Source of the DNA: a virus
Strand: one strand, 5' to 3'
Virus record (IMG/VR): IMGVR_UViG_3300022602_000512
Span: 1-20,142 of that record
DNA length: 20,142 nucleotides
Of the stretch, positions 13,843-19,882 are shown piece by piece. The position numbers were made by a program, and so were the translations under genes. Each line of letters begins with the position of its first letter. Positions within the stretch are counted from its first letter, which is position 1. Below the pieces are notes generated by a model. The model saw only the letters and a list, made by a program, of their open reading frames with translations. It did not search any database and was not told where the DNA came from.

Positions 13843-14412
13843 ATGCCCACTTATCTCGGATCATCGGGACTCGTTTTGCTCCCTGGGGACAAGGTGTCGA
13901 CCGCCCCCTCGGGGCTTCAGACGCTAACGAGGAGTTATGCCTGCCGCTCCAATCTGGCGGGAAGTTTCCGGGCGTTATTCAATTCCCAACGGGAAGAAAA
14001 CTATTTGGGCCAAACATTTTTCCTCTACACATTTTCCGAACGGTCGGACGGGGTTTTCACGACGTTCGATCTGAATTGCTACAGTTATGTCCCGGGGACG
14101 ATCTACACGACCTATTCCACGGAATTGCGTTCGGTTTCCTGGACGGTGGGAGAACGCACTGTCTCCGGCAAATATCTGGCCCCGATCGTTTCTCAAAAGT
14201 TTTGCCAGCAAACTGGCATGTCCTTGAATTATGTCAGCCCGTCGATCCCGTCGAATCAGGCGACTTTATTTGAACTGACGGTTGCAGGGTTTGTTTTTCC
14301 GCAAGCCACCTTTCAAGTCCAACTCACGCCCACGATTCAGAGCGAAACTCAGTCCAATTACGGAAAGATCGAGGAGGTGGAACTAAAGTTCTCAGGGATT
14401 GCCGTTATCTAA
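13843..14412 (+). CDS. tail-tip hypothetical protein (189 aa)
   Basis: First gene after the tape measure, start preceded only by an A/C-rich stretch (caaaccac), no SD. The product is beta-rich with many Tyr/Phe/Ser/Thr (FFLYTFSERSDGVFTTFDL, about 59-77) and ends in long strands (ATFQVQLTPTIQSETQSN). The position is that of lambda gpM or a distal-tail protein, and the all-beta pattern would suit either, but no motif is recognised. Cys residues at about 34, 79 and 125 have no clear pattern. Codon use is a little less GC-biased than in the head genes. Confidence 0.55.
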   Translation: MPTYLGSSGLVLLPGDKVSTAPSGLQTLTRSYACRSNLAGSFRALFNSQREENYLGQTFFLYTFSERSDGVFTTFDLNCYSYVPGTIYTTYSTELRSVSWTVGERTVSGKYLAPIVSQKFCQQTGMSLNYVSPSIPSNQATLFELTVAGFVFPQATFQVQLTPTIQSETQSNYGKIEEVELKFSGIAVI

Positions 14413-14422
14413 CTCTCATAAT

Positions 14423-14662
14423 ATGGCTGACAAAAATGGTCTGATTCAGTTTCGGGATTACCTCACGGATAAAAAAACCCGTGCCCATGTGAAAGCTGCG
14501 GATCTGGATAATAATTTTCGCAGATTGACTCCAATCAATCCGGATAAAAAACAACTTTTTACAATTCAGGACGGAGGGATCTCTTTCAACACGATCGAGC
14601 TCGACGTCTGCGTCGATGGCGTTGCAAAAAAAATCACCGTGATCGGATTCGGGCCCTATTGA
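14423..14662 (+). CDS. small tail-region hypothetical protein (79 aa)
   Basis: ATG 14423 starts MADKNGLIQFRDYLTDKKTR; a TTG at 14399 would add 8 residues overlapping the previous gene and is less likely. The product has a short helical N-terminal half with AHVKAADLDNNFRRLTPI, the kind of segment seen in proteins that seat a fibre or hub component, then a beta-hairpin ending KKITVIGFGPY. No family is recognised. It lies between two unknown tail-tip genes and is spaced 6 nt from the next start. Confidence 0.55.
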   Translation: MADKNGLIQFRDYLTDKKTRAHVKAADLDNNFRRLTPINPDKKQLFTIQDGGISFNTIELDVCVDGVAKKITVIGFGPY

Positions 14663-14668
14663 TCCGCC

Positions 14669-15271
14669 ATGATTTCCCTGGGAATCATCCCTCATTGTTA
14701 TCCCGTCGCGGAAAAAGGAGAGGTCGGCCCCGGCACCCTCTACCCGTTGGGATTTTCGGCAGATGAATTGGCCGCCTTGTATTGGAAAACATCCGGGATC
14801 GAGATTTCCATGCGCGTTTCCGTCGATGAAGCCACGGAATCACAACCTGATCCGATCAAAGGGTCGGGAAACTATTTTTTCAAAAAGCCCTGGACGGAAA
14901 TTCCCCAGACATCGCTCGAGCTCCTCTGCGGATCCATCCGTCATCAGATCATAGAATTTGGAAGCGGTCCTCTTTTTCGGATTGATCTGACAACCGATAC
15001 CGGGGGATCGGCAATTTTTGACCCCCTTTATTCCGCATCCATCAATTTTTCGGAAGGATACCGGTCGGGGAACCTTTATTTCCCGGCGATCCGCATGGAA
15101 TTCCCACCCTACTCGACTTATCAGAACCCGGAAACAACGTCTCAACCGGTGGATGGCATCGCCTTTGGGAAAACGGTCACCTTTTTCGGATCTTCCCCGT
15201 TTGTTTTGTTTTATGAATCAGGAGTCACGGAAAGTTACGATTCCTTGCAATTTGAATTTGGTGCCTATTGA
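14669..15271 (+). CDS. tail-tip hypothetical protein (200 aa)
   Basis: ATG 14669. The 200-aa product is beta-rich and aromatic, with PHCYPVAEKGEVGPGTLYPL near the N-terminus, a Pro/Lys region GSGNYFFKKPWTEIPQTSLE (about 66-85) and a C-terminal strand series ending YDSLQFEFGAY. Only two Cys (about 10 and 97 by eye) and no signal peptide. No family is recognised. Together with the 189-aa and 79-aa products it fills the region where lambda encodes gpM, gpL and gpK. The stop overlaps the following GTG start by 11 nt. Confidence 0.55.
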   Translation: MISLGIIPHCYPVAEKGEVGPGTLYPLGFSADELAALYWKTSGIEISMRVSVDEATESQPDPIKGSGNYFFKKPWTEIPQTSLELLCGSIRHQIIEFGSGPLFRIDLTTDTGGSAIFDPLYSASINFSEGYRSGNLYFPAIRMEFPPYSTYQNPETTSQPVDGIAFGKTVTFFGSSPFVLFYESGVTESYDSLQFEFGAY

Positions 15272-15485
15272 AATCAAAGACCGCCTCAAGGTCTGCAAAT
15301 CGTGTCCGGAATTCGTCCAGGAACCGGGAAAATTGCGTCGCTGCCGATTGATCCGGTGCGTCGGATGCTGCGGGTGCGTTTTCTGGGCACGCCTGCGTGA
15401 TCCGTCAGGGAAATGCCCTCGGGGGAACTGGGGGCCTGCTCAGTTGACGCAGGGGCCGAGTCATGACCCGCGATCTCTATGTTGA
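15261..15485 (+). CDS. small Cys-rich putative zinc-binding phage protein (74 aa)
   Basis: GTG 15261 is the only reasonable start after the upstream in-frame region; it overlaps the previous gene by 11 nt. Cysteines are at 12, 15, 28, 33, 36, 37, 39, 52 and 74. The pattern C-x2-C-P, then C-x2-CC-x-C and a closing CPRGNW (52-57) matches a widespread set of short phage proteins of the form CxxCP...CGC...CPxGKW, which probably bind metal; I know this pattern from memory and have no name for the family. The final 17 residues (after about 57) run over the initiation region of the next gene and overlap it by 23 nt. Confidence 0.6.
   Translation: MPIEIKDRLKVCKSCPEFVQEPGKLRRCRLIRCVGCCGCVFWARLRDPSGKCPRGNWGPAQLTQGPSHDPRSLC
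15444..15449 (+). promoter_or_regulatory. TTGACR start-associated motif, copy 9
   Basis: GTTGACG, 19 nt before ATG 15463, within the end of the Cys-rich gene. Bases 15443-15467 resemble 2661-2685 closely (GTTGACGCRGGGG, then CATGAC). Confidence 0.5.
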
Positions 15486-16659
15486 TCTGACCAACTCATC
15501 CCTGGTCGCATCCGTGAGTTCCACGTTGGCGACTGCTCCCTCGTTTTTTTTCGGTGATGAGATGTCACTGAATGTCACGTTTTTGCGTGAGACGGGAATC
15601 GTCGGGAACCCGCTCGCCGCCGTGAGTTTTTCTGCCTCCACGATCGAGCTTGGGATCGGAACCCTCGGCGGCGGGGCCGTCATCACGGCCGGGAGCTGGG
15701 CCAATAATAGCACGCCGACCGGGTCGGTCGCCGTTTCGGTCACCGGATCGACGACCTCGAGTGCTGTCCAGACGCTGACCTTTTCCGGAAGTCCGCAGAG
15801 CGGATCCTTCAGCCTGACAATGTCAGGGATCACCGGGAGCGTGACGAGCGCGGCGAATGCCACCCTTTTCACAACTTCGGGCAATCACGGACTGATCGTC
15901 GGGGAGCCCATCGCCCTTTCAGCCTCGGTCGGATCCTATGCCGGGAGCTTCGTCGTTTATTCCACCCCCACGCCCAGCACCTTCACGGTGACGGCATCCG
16001 GAGGGACGGCTGCCGTGGCACCGGCTGCCCAGCTTGCCACCGTGAATGACGCCACCACGGCAGGCAGCGCCGTGATCAGCCAGATCACCGCCGACATCTT
16101 CCAGACCGCGTCCGCCCATGGATTTTCGGTGAATGATGCGATTGTTTTTCCTCTCTCAGGAGTCTTTGCAGGGATCACAGCCGGAACCACCTACTATGTG
16201 CTCGCGGTTCCGAGTTCGAGTTCCTTCACCATCGCCGCCTCGAGCGGCGGGTCTCAGATCACGGGAATTTCTTTTTCCAGCTTTTCCCTGAATTATTCGG
16301 TGGCCGCTTCGACCAGCGCCCTGATTGCGTTTCCCCCTTCCTCTTCCGACATTCAGACGGCCCTTTCGGCATTGTCTTCGGTCGGCTCGGGGAATGTCCT
16401 GGTCTCCGGCGATTCCCCCGCCTTTTCGATCAGTTTTGTGAACCAGTTGGCGAATGTTCCCATCGCCGCGCTCACCCTCGGGGCCACCATTAACGCGATT
16501 CCCTCGAAATCCGCCACCCTTTCGGTGACCGGTTCGACGCTCAAAAACCTGATGACATCGAACGCTTCCCTGATCCTCGAAATCTCCAGCGTCTCGGGAG
16601 GGGTCAAGACCACCCTCTGTCAGTCGCCCGTCACCGTCTCCCCCACCCTCTTCACCTAA
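15463..16659 (+). CDS. beta-rich tail/fibre structural protein with FCCH-like repeats (398 aa)
   Basis: The product is Ser/Thr/Ala-rich and almost all beta. An N-terminal domain (1-95) precedes a module I know from many phage and surface proteins: SAVQTLTFSGSPQSGSFSLT (100-119), which is normally followed directly by a segment like SDIQTALSALSSVGSGNVLV (295-314) and SISFVNQLANVPIAALTL (322-339). Here the halves are separated by about 160 residues containing two similar repeats, HGLIVGEPIALSASVGSYAG (142-161) and HGFSVNDAIVFPLSGVFAGI (219-238), each ending in a SxFTVxAS-type strand (FCCH-like). Likely a virion tail-tip or fibre component. The start is fixed by the TTGACG motif 19 nt upstream. 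Confidence 0.6.
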   Translation: MTRDLYVDLTNSSLVASVSSTLATAPSFFFGDEMSLNVTFLRETGIVGNPLAAVSFSASTIELGIGTLGGGAVITAGSWANNSTPTGSVAVSVTGSTTSSAVQTLTFSGSPQSGSFSLTMSGITGSVTSAANATLFTTSGNHGLIVGEPIALSASVGSYAGSFVVYSTPTPSTFTVTASGGTAAVAPAAQLATVNDATTAGSAVISQITADIFQTASAHGFSVNDAIVFPLSGVFAGITAGTTYYVLAVPSSSSFTIAASSGGSQITGISFSSFSLNYSVAASTSALIAFPPSSSDIQTALSALSSVGSGNVLVSGDSPAFSISFVNQLANVPIAALTLGATINAIPSKSATLSVTGSTLKNLMTSNASLILEISSVSGGVKTTLCQSPVTVSPTLFT

Positions 16660-16671
16660 TCGCCCATCGTC

Positions 16672-17025
16672 ATGCCTGCCATCTACGACCTCACCGGCAC
16701 CGCCGCCATCCAGCAGGGAGCCGACTATTCCCTCGCCCTAGCCCTGACCGGTTCGACCAGCGCCCCGCTCGACCTCACCGGATGCACGGTGGCCTCGCAG
16801 ATCCGGGTGAATCACAATTCCGCCATCCTGGCATCCTTCAGCGTTTCCACGGCCGGAACGACCGGATCGGTCACCATGACCCTATCCCATGCCGTCACGG
16901 CTGCCCTACCCCCCACGGCCGGGAGCCTCTATTACGGATACGACGTTCTTCTGACCGATGCTTCGGGCCTCAAGACCCGCATCCTCGAGGGAAACGTCGA
17001 GATCGATCCTTCCATCACCCAGTAA
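16672..17025 (+). CDS. small fibre/baseplate-associated protein (BppU-N-like, 117 aa)
   Basis: The sequence has the layout of the short Ig-like/beta proteins that precede phage fibres: IQQGADYSLALALTGSTSAP (13-32), then LDLTGCTVASQIRVN (33-47), alternating strands, and YGYDVLLTDASGLKTRILEG (88-107) closing with EIDPSIT. Such proteins usually anchor fibres to the tail tip. There is one Cys and no signal peptide. The start lies 12 nt after the previous stop, without SD. The family call rests on the QGxxxxLxLxL...LDLTGxT pattern and on position. Confidence 0.5.
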   Translation: MPAIYDLTGTAAIQQGADYSLALALTGSTSAPLDLTGCTVASQIRVNHNSAILASFSVSTAGTTGSVTMTLSHAVTAALPPTAGSLYYGYDVLLTDASGLKTRILEGNVEIDPSITQ

Positions 17026-17026
17026 C

Positions 17027-18142
17027 ATGAGCGACGTCACGATCACGGTCGATCCCTCGCCGATCTCGGTCGGCGTCTCGGTCAGCCAGCCCGCCCAGAC
17101 AACGGTTTCCGTGGTCACCGGCGGCGGTGGTGGGGGCATTACGGACGCGCCGAATGATGGTCACCTCTACGGCAGGAAAAACAATGCATGGGTTTCTCTT
17201 TCCCCGGTCAATGTGACGCTTCCGACCATTTCAGGAACTCTGGCGGTTGGGTATGCACTTTCCGCAAATTCCGGATCTTGGGACTATTCGCAGACCTATG
17301 CCTATCAGTGGCGTCATTCTTCAGACGGCACGAACTGGACAAACATAGACGGTGCCACCGGTTCCACTTACACCTGCCAATCCGGCGACCTTGGGTTTTA
17401 CATCGATGTCGTGGTCACGGCTTCTAATGACTGGGGAACATCGTCAGCGACCAGTTCGCCAACAACAACTGTTTTTACGATATCATTGCTTTCCAGTCTT
17501 CTTGCATATTGGAATTTTGACGATAGTGGGTGGGAAGATTCCACGGGAAACGGTTTTGCATTATCTCAAATCGGAAGCGGGGTTAGCATCGGCACCGGCC
17601 TTTTGAATGGAGATGCAAGTTTTGATGGAGATGGTTCCACCTATTTAACCACCGGATCAAACATTGTTCCAACGGGTCTTTCTAGTTTTTCAATGTCGTT
17701 TTGGGTTAAAGCAACCACTGGGTTTTTTATTTGCTGCGCTTCCAGTGGTAGTTCTTATCCTAATTCAGGGCCGTCAATTTTTGATAATCAATGGACTGTT
17801 TATACCAACAACGATGGATCAGGAGATAACATTAATTTTTCATCTATTGCCGATGGAAACTGGCACCACCTAGTCGGAACATGGAATCAGTTTGGATATA
17901 CCACCGTTTATGTTGATGGTTCCCAAATAGCTCAACAAACTTCGTCGGGGAATCCCATGAACACTTCATTTAGCAACCCTTTTGTGTTCAACGGAAATGG
18001 TGATGCTACTTATGCGGTAGGTCAACCAGGAGAAATCGACGAAGGTGGAATCTGGAACCGTGAGCTTTCCGCGTCCGAAGTCACCGCTCTCTACAACGGC
18101 GGAACTCCATTACCATTCAGCAGCTTCTCAACAACTACCTGA
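17027..18142 (+). CDS. receptor-binding fibre protein: anchor, Ig-like domain, LamG-like domain
   Basis: About 371 aa from ATG 17027. Residues 1-60 form an anchor with a Gly-rich hinge (VVTGGGGGGITDAPNDGHLY) and the fibre-typical YGRKNNAWVSL. Residues about 62-149 are Ig-like (LPTISGTLAVGYALSANSGS, YQWRHSSDGTNWTNIDGATG, DLGFYIDVVVTASN). Residues about 156-360 are a concanavalin/laminin-G type sandwich (LLAYWNFDDSGWEDSTGNG, FSMSFWVKATTG, DGNWHHLVGTWNQFGYTTVY, GEIDEGGIWNRELSASEVTA), usual for binding surface glycans. The LamG coding part is much more AT-rich than its neighbours (43% and 38% GC in 17701-17760 and 17881-17940 against 65% in 16681-16740, counted by hand), a sign of recent acquisition. 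Confidence 0.78.
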   Translation: MSDVTITVDPSPISVGVSVSQPAQTTVSVVTGGGGGGITDAPNDGHLYGRKNNAWVSLSPVNVTLPTISGTLAVGYALSANSGSWDYSQTYAYQWRHSSDGTNWTNIDGATGSTYTCQSGDLGFYIDVVVTASNDWGTSSATSSPTTTVFTISLLSSLLAYWNFDDSGWEDSTGNGFALSQIGSGVSIGTGLLNGDASFDGDGSTYLTTGSNIVPTGLSSFSMSFWVKATTGFFICCASSGSSYPNSGPSIFDNQWTVYTNNDGSGDNINFSSIADGNWHHLVGTWNQFGYTTVYVDGSQIAQQTSSGNPMNTSFSNPFVFNGNGDATYAVGQPGEIDEGGIWNRELSASEVTALYNGGTPLPFSSFSTTT

Positions 18143-18145
18143 CGC

Positions 18146-18706
18146 ATGAATGCTCTCTCCACAAAGTTGCTCGATGCGGCGATCGAGGAAGCCGTTACAT
18201 CTGCCCGCAGCCTCGGTGCCAATGTGCAGCGGGTTGCTCCTGTCTCGCTTTCGGTAATTGATCAGGGAACAACTTCCGAGACGATCCGCACCGATGTCGT
18301 CACCTACAAAGGACAGAAAGGATTCAAAGTCACGGGAACCCTATCGATCGGAACATTTTCAGTTTCTCGATACGTCCAATCCCTCCCCGAATCCAAAACG
18401 ACGGCATGGCCCGAAAATCTGGCAACCGAAGCCGCCGCATGGCCCGCTGCCTGCCTAATCGCCGCCGAAAAACATGTCGAGCTACAAGGATTCACCGCGA
18501 CCCGTCTGGTGACGTTGCTGAACGCTTATCTGGTGAAGTTCGCCGCCACCGGAAACAATCCATCCGTTTTGGCCGCGAGCAATCCGAAGCTCGCTGCGGT
18601 CTATGCCTGGACACAATCCGTTCAAGCCGCAGCAGCCACAGGGTCGAAACAATTCCCTCCGGCTCCATTCACGTTTGCCTCGGTCATCGAGGAGTTGCAC
18701 GCATGA
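18146..18706 (+). CDS. hypothetical protein after the fibre gene (186 aa)
   Basis: Starts 3 nt after the fibre stop. It is helical at the N-terminus (LLDAAIEEAVTSARSL), then a beta region (FKVTGTLSIGTFSVSRYV), then helices rich in Ala (ATEAAAWPAACLIAAEKHVE; AAVYAWTQSVQAAAATGSKQ) and a proline end. The location suggests a fibre partner or fibre-assembly protein, but I recognise no family. GC-rich codon use returns at once here, in contrast with the LamG part upstream. The stop overlaps the next start (ATGA). Confidence 0.5.
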   Translation: MNALSTKLLDAAIEEAVTSARSLGANVQRVAPVSLSVIDQGTTSETIRTDVVTYKGQKGFKVTGTLSIGTFSVSRYVQSLPESKTTAWPENLATEAAAWPAACLIAAEKHVELQGFTATRLVTLLNAYLVKFAATGNNPSVLAASNPKLAAVYAWTQSVQAAAATGSKQFPPAPFTFASVIEELHA

Positions 18707-18900
18707 ACCATTCCGAACCCATCATCCCTGGCATCGCTGGCTCGGTGATTTCCGCGATCACTTCCGTCACGTTTCTTGGAGTCTCCCTTCTTGAAACTCA
18801 CCCCGCGGTTCAGGATATCGCGGTTTTCATTTCCATCGGTGCGGCTTGCTTTTCCATCTGCGCCTCGGCGGTAACGATCTGGAAAAATCTGAAGAAATGA
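18703..18900 (+). CDS. holin-like small membrane protein (65 aa)
   Basis: 65 aa with two hydrophobic segments, IIPGIAGSVISAITSVTFLG (about 7-26) and IAVFISIGAACFSICASAVT (about 39-58), and a basic tail (IWKNLKK). This is the layout of a class II holin, which permeabilises the inner membrane at lysis. ATGA overlaps link it to both neighbours, so it is translated with the lipoprotein gene. No family signature was found, so holin is inferred from size, topology and the nearby muramidase-like gene. Confidence 0.55.
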   Translation: MNHSEPIIPGIAGSVISAITSVTFLGVSLLETHPAVQDIAVFISIGAACFSICASAVTIWKNLKK

Positions 18901-19115
18901 AACCGTCGACCAAAGAATATCTGGTCTTGGTTTTGGAAATCCTTCTGGCGTTCTTTGTCGCGGCCACCGTCCTTGTGGGGGTCATGGGATGCTCCGCTGC
19001 TCCCATCCGTCACACTTCGGCTCCAGACACCTCGATCTCCCAAGCTGCGGCGATCTCAGACCAAATTGACGGGAAGGCCGTGCTCATCCAGCAGTGGTTG
19101 AAACAGAATCACTAA
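18897..19115 (+). CDS. small lipoprotein, possible outer-membrane spanin (Rz1-like, 72 aa)
   Basis: Lipoprotein signal: basic start (MKPSTKE), hydrophobic core LVLVLEILLAFFVAATVLVG (about 9-28) and a lipobox-like VMGC with C32 as the lipidation site; Met at -2 is slightly off-consensus. The mature part is about 41 aa, polar, without the high proline content of classic Rz1. In Gram-negative phages such a protein spans from the outer membrane to an inner-membrane partner to fuse the membranes at lysis. The next gene encodes a coiled coil with TM segments that could be the partner. The alternative is an unrelated membrane-anchored protein. Confidence 0.5.
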   Translation: MKPSTKEYLVLVLEILLAFFVAATVLVGVMGCSAAPIRHTSAPDTSISQAAAISDQIDGKAVLIQQWLKQNH

Positions 19116-19156
19116 TATGAAATCCCCCAAGGTGATTTCTTTCTTTTCCTGAGTTC

Positions 19157-19621
19157 ATGAGTTCCACATTCAAATTCTCCCTGCTTTTTCTTCTCTGCGT
19201 CTCTGCGCCTCTGCGCGAGATTTCTGCGGCTGATCTCTCCAATGTCAGCAAAGCCGACATCCTCGCCACGGTCTCCCACATGGAATCGCTCGCCCGTGAG
19301 CAAAAGGTAGCACTCCTTAAAGCTCAAGCCGATTACCAGCAGCAGGGGGCAGCTCTCCAAGAAGAGACTGTCTTGGCCGAAAAATACAAGGCTCAGCGGG
19401 ACACGGCAGAAAAGGAGCGGGACGCCCTTGTCTGGATTTTCTCCCTTGCTGCCGGGATGGCTGCTCTTTCCACCTTTTCGCCAGCATTGAAAATTATCCA
19501 GATGCCTTGGCAAATCGTCGCGCTGGCTGGGGTCTTCGTCGCCGGGTTCGCACTCGGATTCTCGGTGGGCCGTTGGTGCCTCCATTTTCTCGCCCAATTT
19601 ACCCCCCACCTTCCGTTCTAA
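19157..19621 (+). CDS. coiled-coil membrane protein, possible spanin-like (154 aa)
   Basis: The N-terminus (MSSTFKFSLLFLLCVSAPLR, with possible cleavage after EISA, about residue 24) looks like a signal peptide. Residues about 30-92 form a long charged coiled coil (SKADILATVSHMESLAREQK; AEKYKAQRDTAEKERDAL). Two hydrophobic segments follow, IFSLAAGMAALSTF (about 94-107) and QIVALAGVFVAGFALGF (about 119-135). This could place a coiled coil in the periplasm anchored by C-terminal TM helices, as in spanins. The signal-peptide codons overlap a tandem CTCTGCGY repeat tract (19193-19216), so the N-terminus may come from repeat DNA, or the true start may lie further in. No SD precedes ATG 19157. Confidence 0.5.
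   Translation: MSSTFKFSLLFLLCVSAPLREISAADLSNVSKADILATVSHMESLAREQKVALLKAQADYQQQGAALQEETVLAEKYKAQRDTAEKERDALVWIFSLAAGMAALSTFSPALKIIQMPWQIVALAGVFVAGFALGFSVGRWCLHFLAQFTPHLPF
19193..19216 (+). repeat. tandem octamer CTCTGCGY x3, dispersed-repeat-like
   Basis: CTCTGCGT (19193-19200), CTCTGCGC (19201-19208) and CTCTGCGC (19209-19216), followed by GAGATTTCTGCGG. I recall the same wording as a frequent intergenic repeat in many bacterial genomes (reverse strand GCGCAGAGGCGCAGAGACGC), but I have not searched for it. It lies inside the signal-peptide codons of the 154-aa gene. Confidence 0.65.
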
Positions 19622-19882
19622 ATGAATCTTTGGAGCTACATTCGCTCCGTCCATGCGGAGAATACGACCGATTCCTGGATGAGGTGGGTCGGCACGGCCT
19701 TCACGGGATTCCTCGTTGTGATCTTGGGATATTCCGTCTTCTGCCACCATGCCCTCGATGAGGCAATGAGCGGGATTCTAAAAGATCTCGCCTACACGAT
19801 CTACGGCGGCGGGGCACTCCGCAAGGGCATCGAGGTGGCAGGATCGGCTTTTGGCAATCAATCTCCCCCACCCGGCGCATGA
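19622..19882 (+). CDS. small membrane protein, second holin-like candidate (86 aa)
   Basis: Starts at the base after the previous stop and ends in an ATGA overlap with the muramidase-like gene. A polar N-terminal part (MNLWSYIRSVHAENTTDSWM) precedes one hydrophobic segment (WVGTAFTGFLVVILGYSVF, 22-40). A second amphipathic part (GILKDLAYTIYGGGALRKGI, 51-70) may be membrane-associated, and the Pro-rich tail is short. The tight link to the muramidase favours a holin or antiholin role, but the family is not known. Confidence 0.5.
   Translation: MNLWSYIRSVHAENTTDSWMRWVGTAFTGFLVVILGYSVFCHHALDEAMSGILKDLAYTIYGGGALRKGIEVAGSAFGNQSPPPGA

Noticed and set aside
1059-15935. Apparent excess of GGATCC (about 19 sites by eye)
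   Set aside because: Base composition alone predicts roughly six, but GGATC arises often from the codon preferences here (ATC, GAT and GGA neighbours), so I cannot separate codon bias from selection without a proper count against a codon-shuffled control.
19117-19152. 11-codon micro-ORF (MKSPKVISFFS) between the lipoprotein and the coiled-coil gene
   Set aside because: Lies in the repeat-like leader region with no SD; no evidence of coding.
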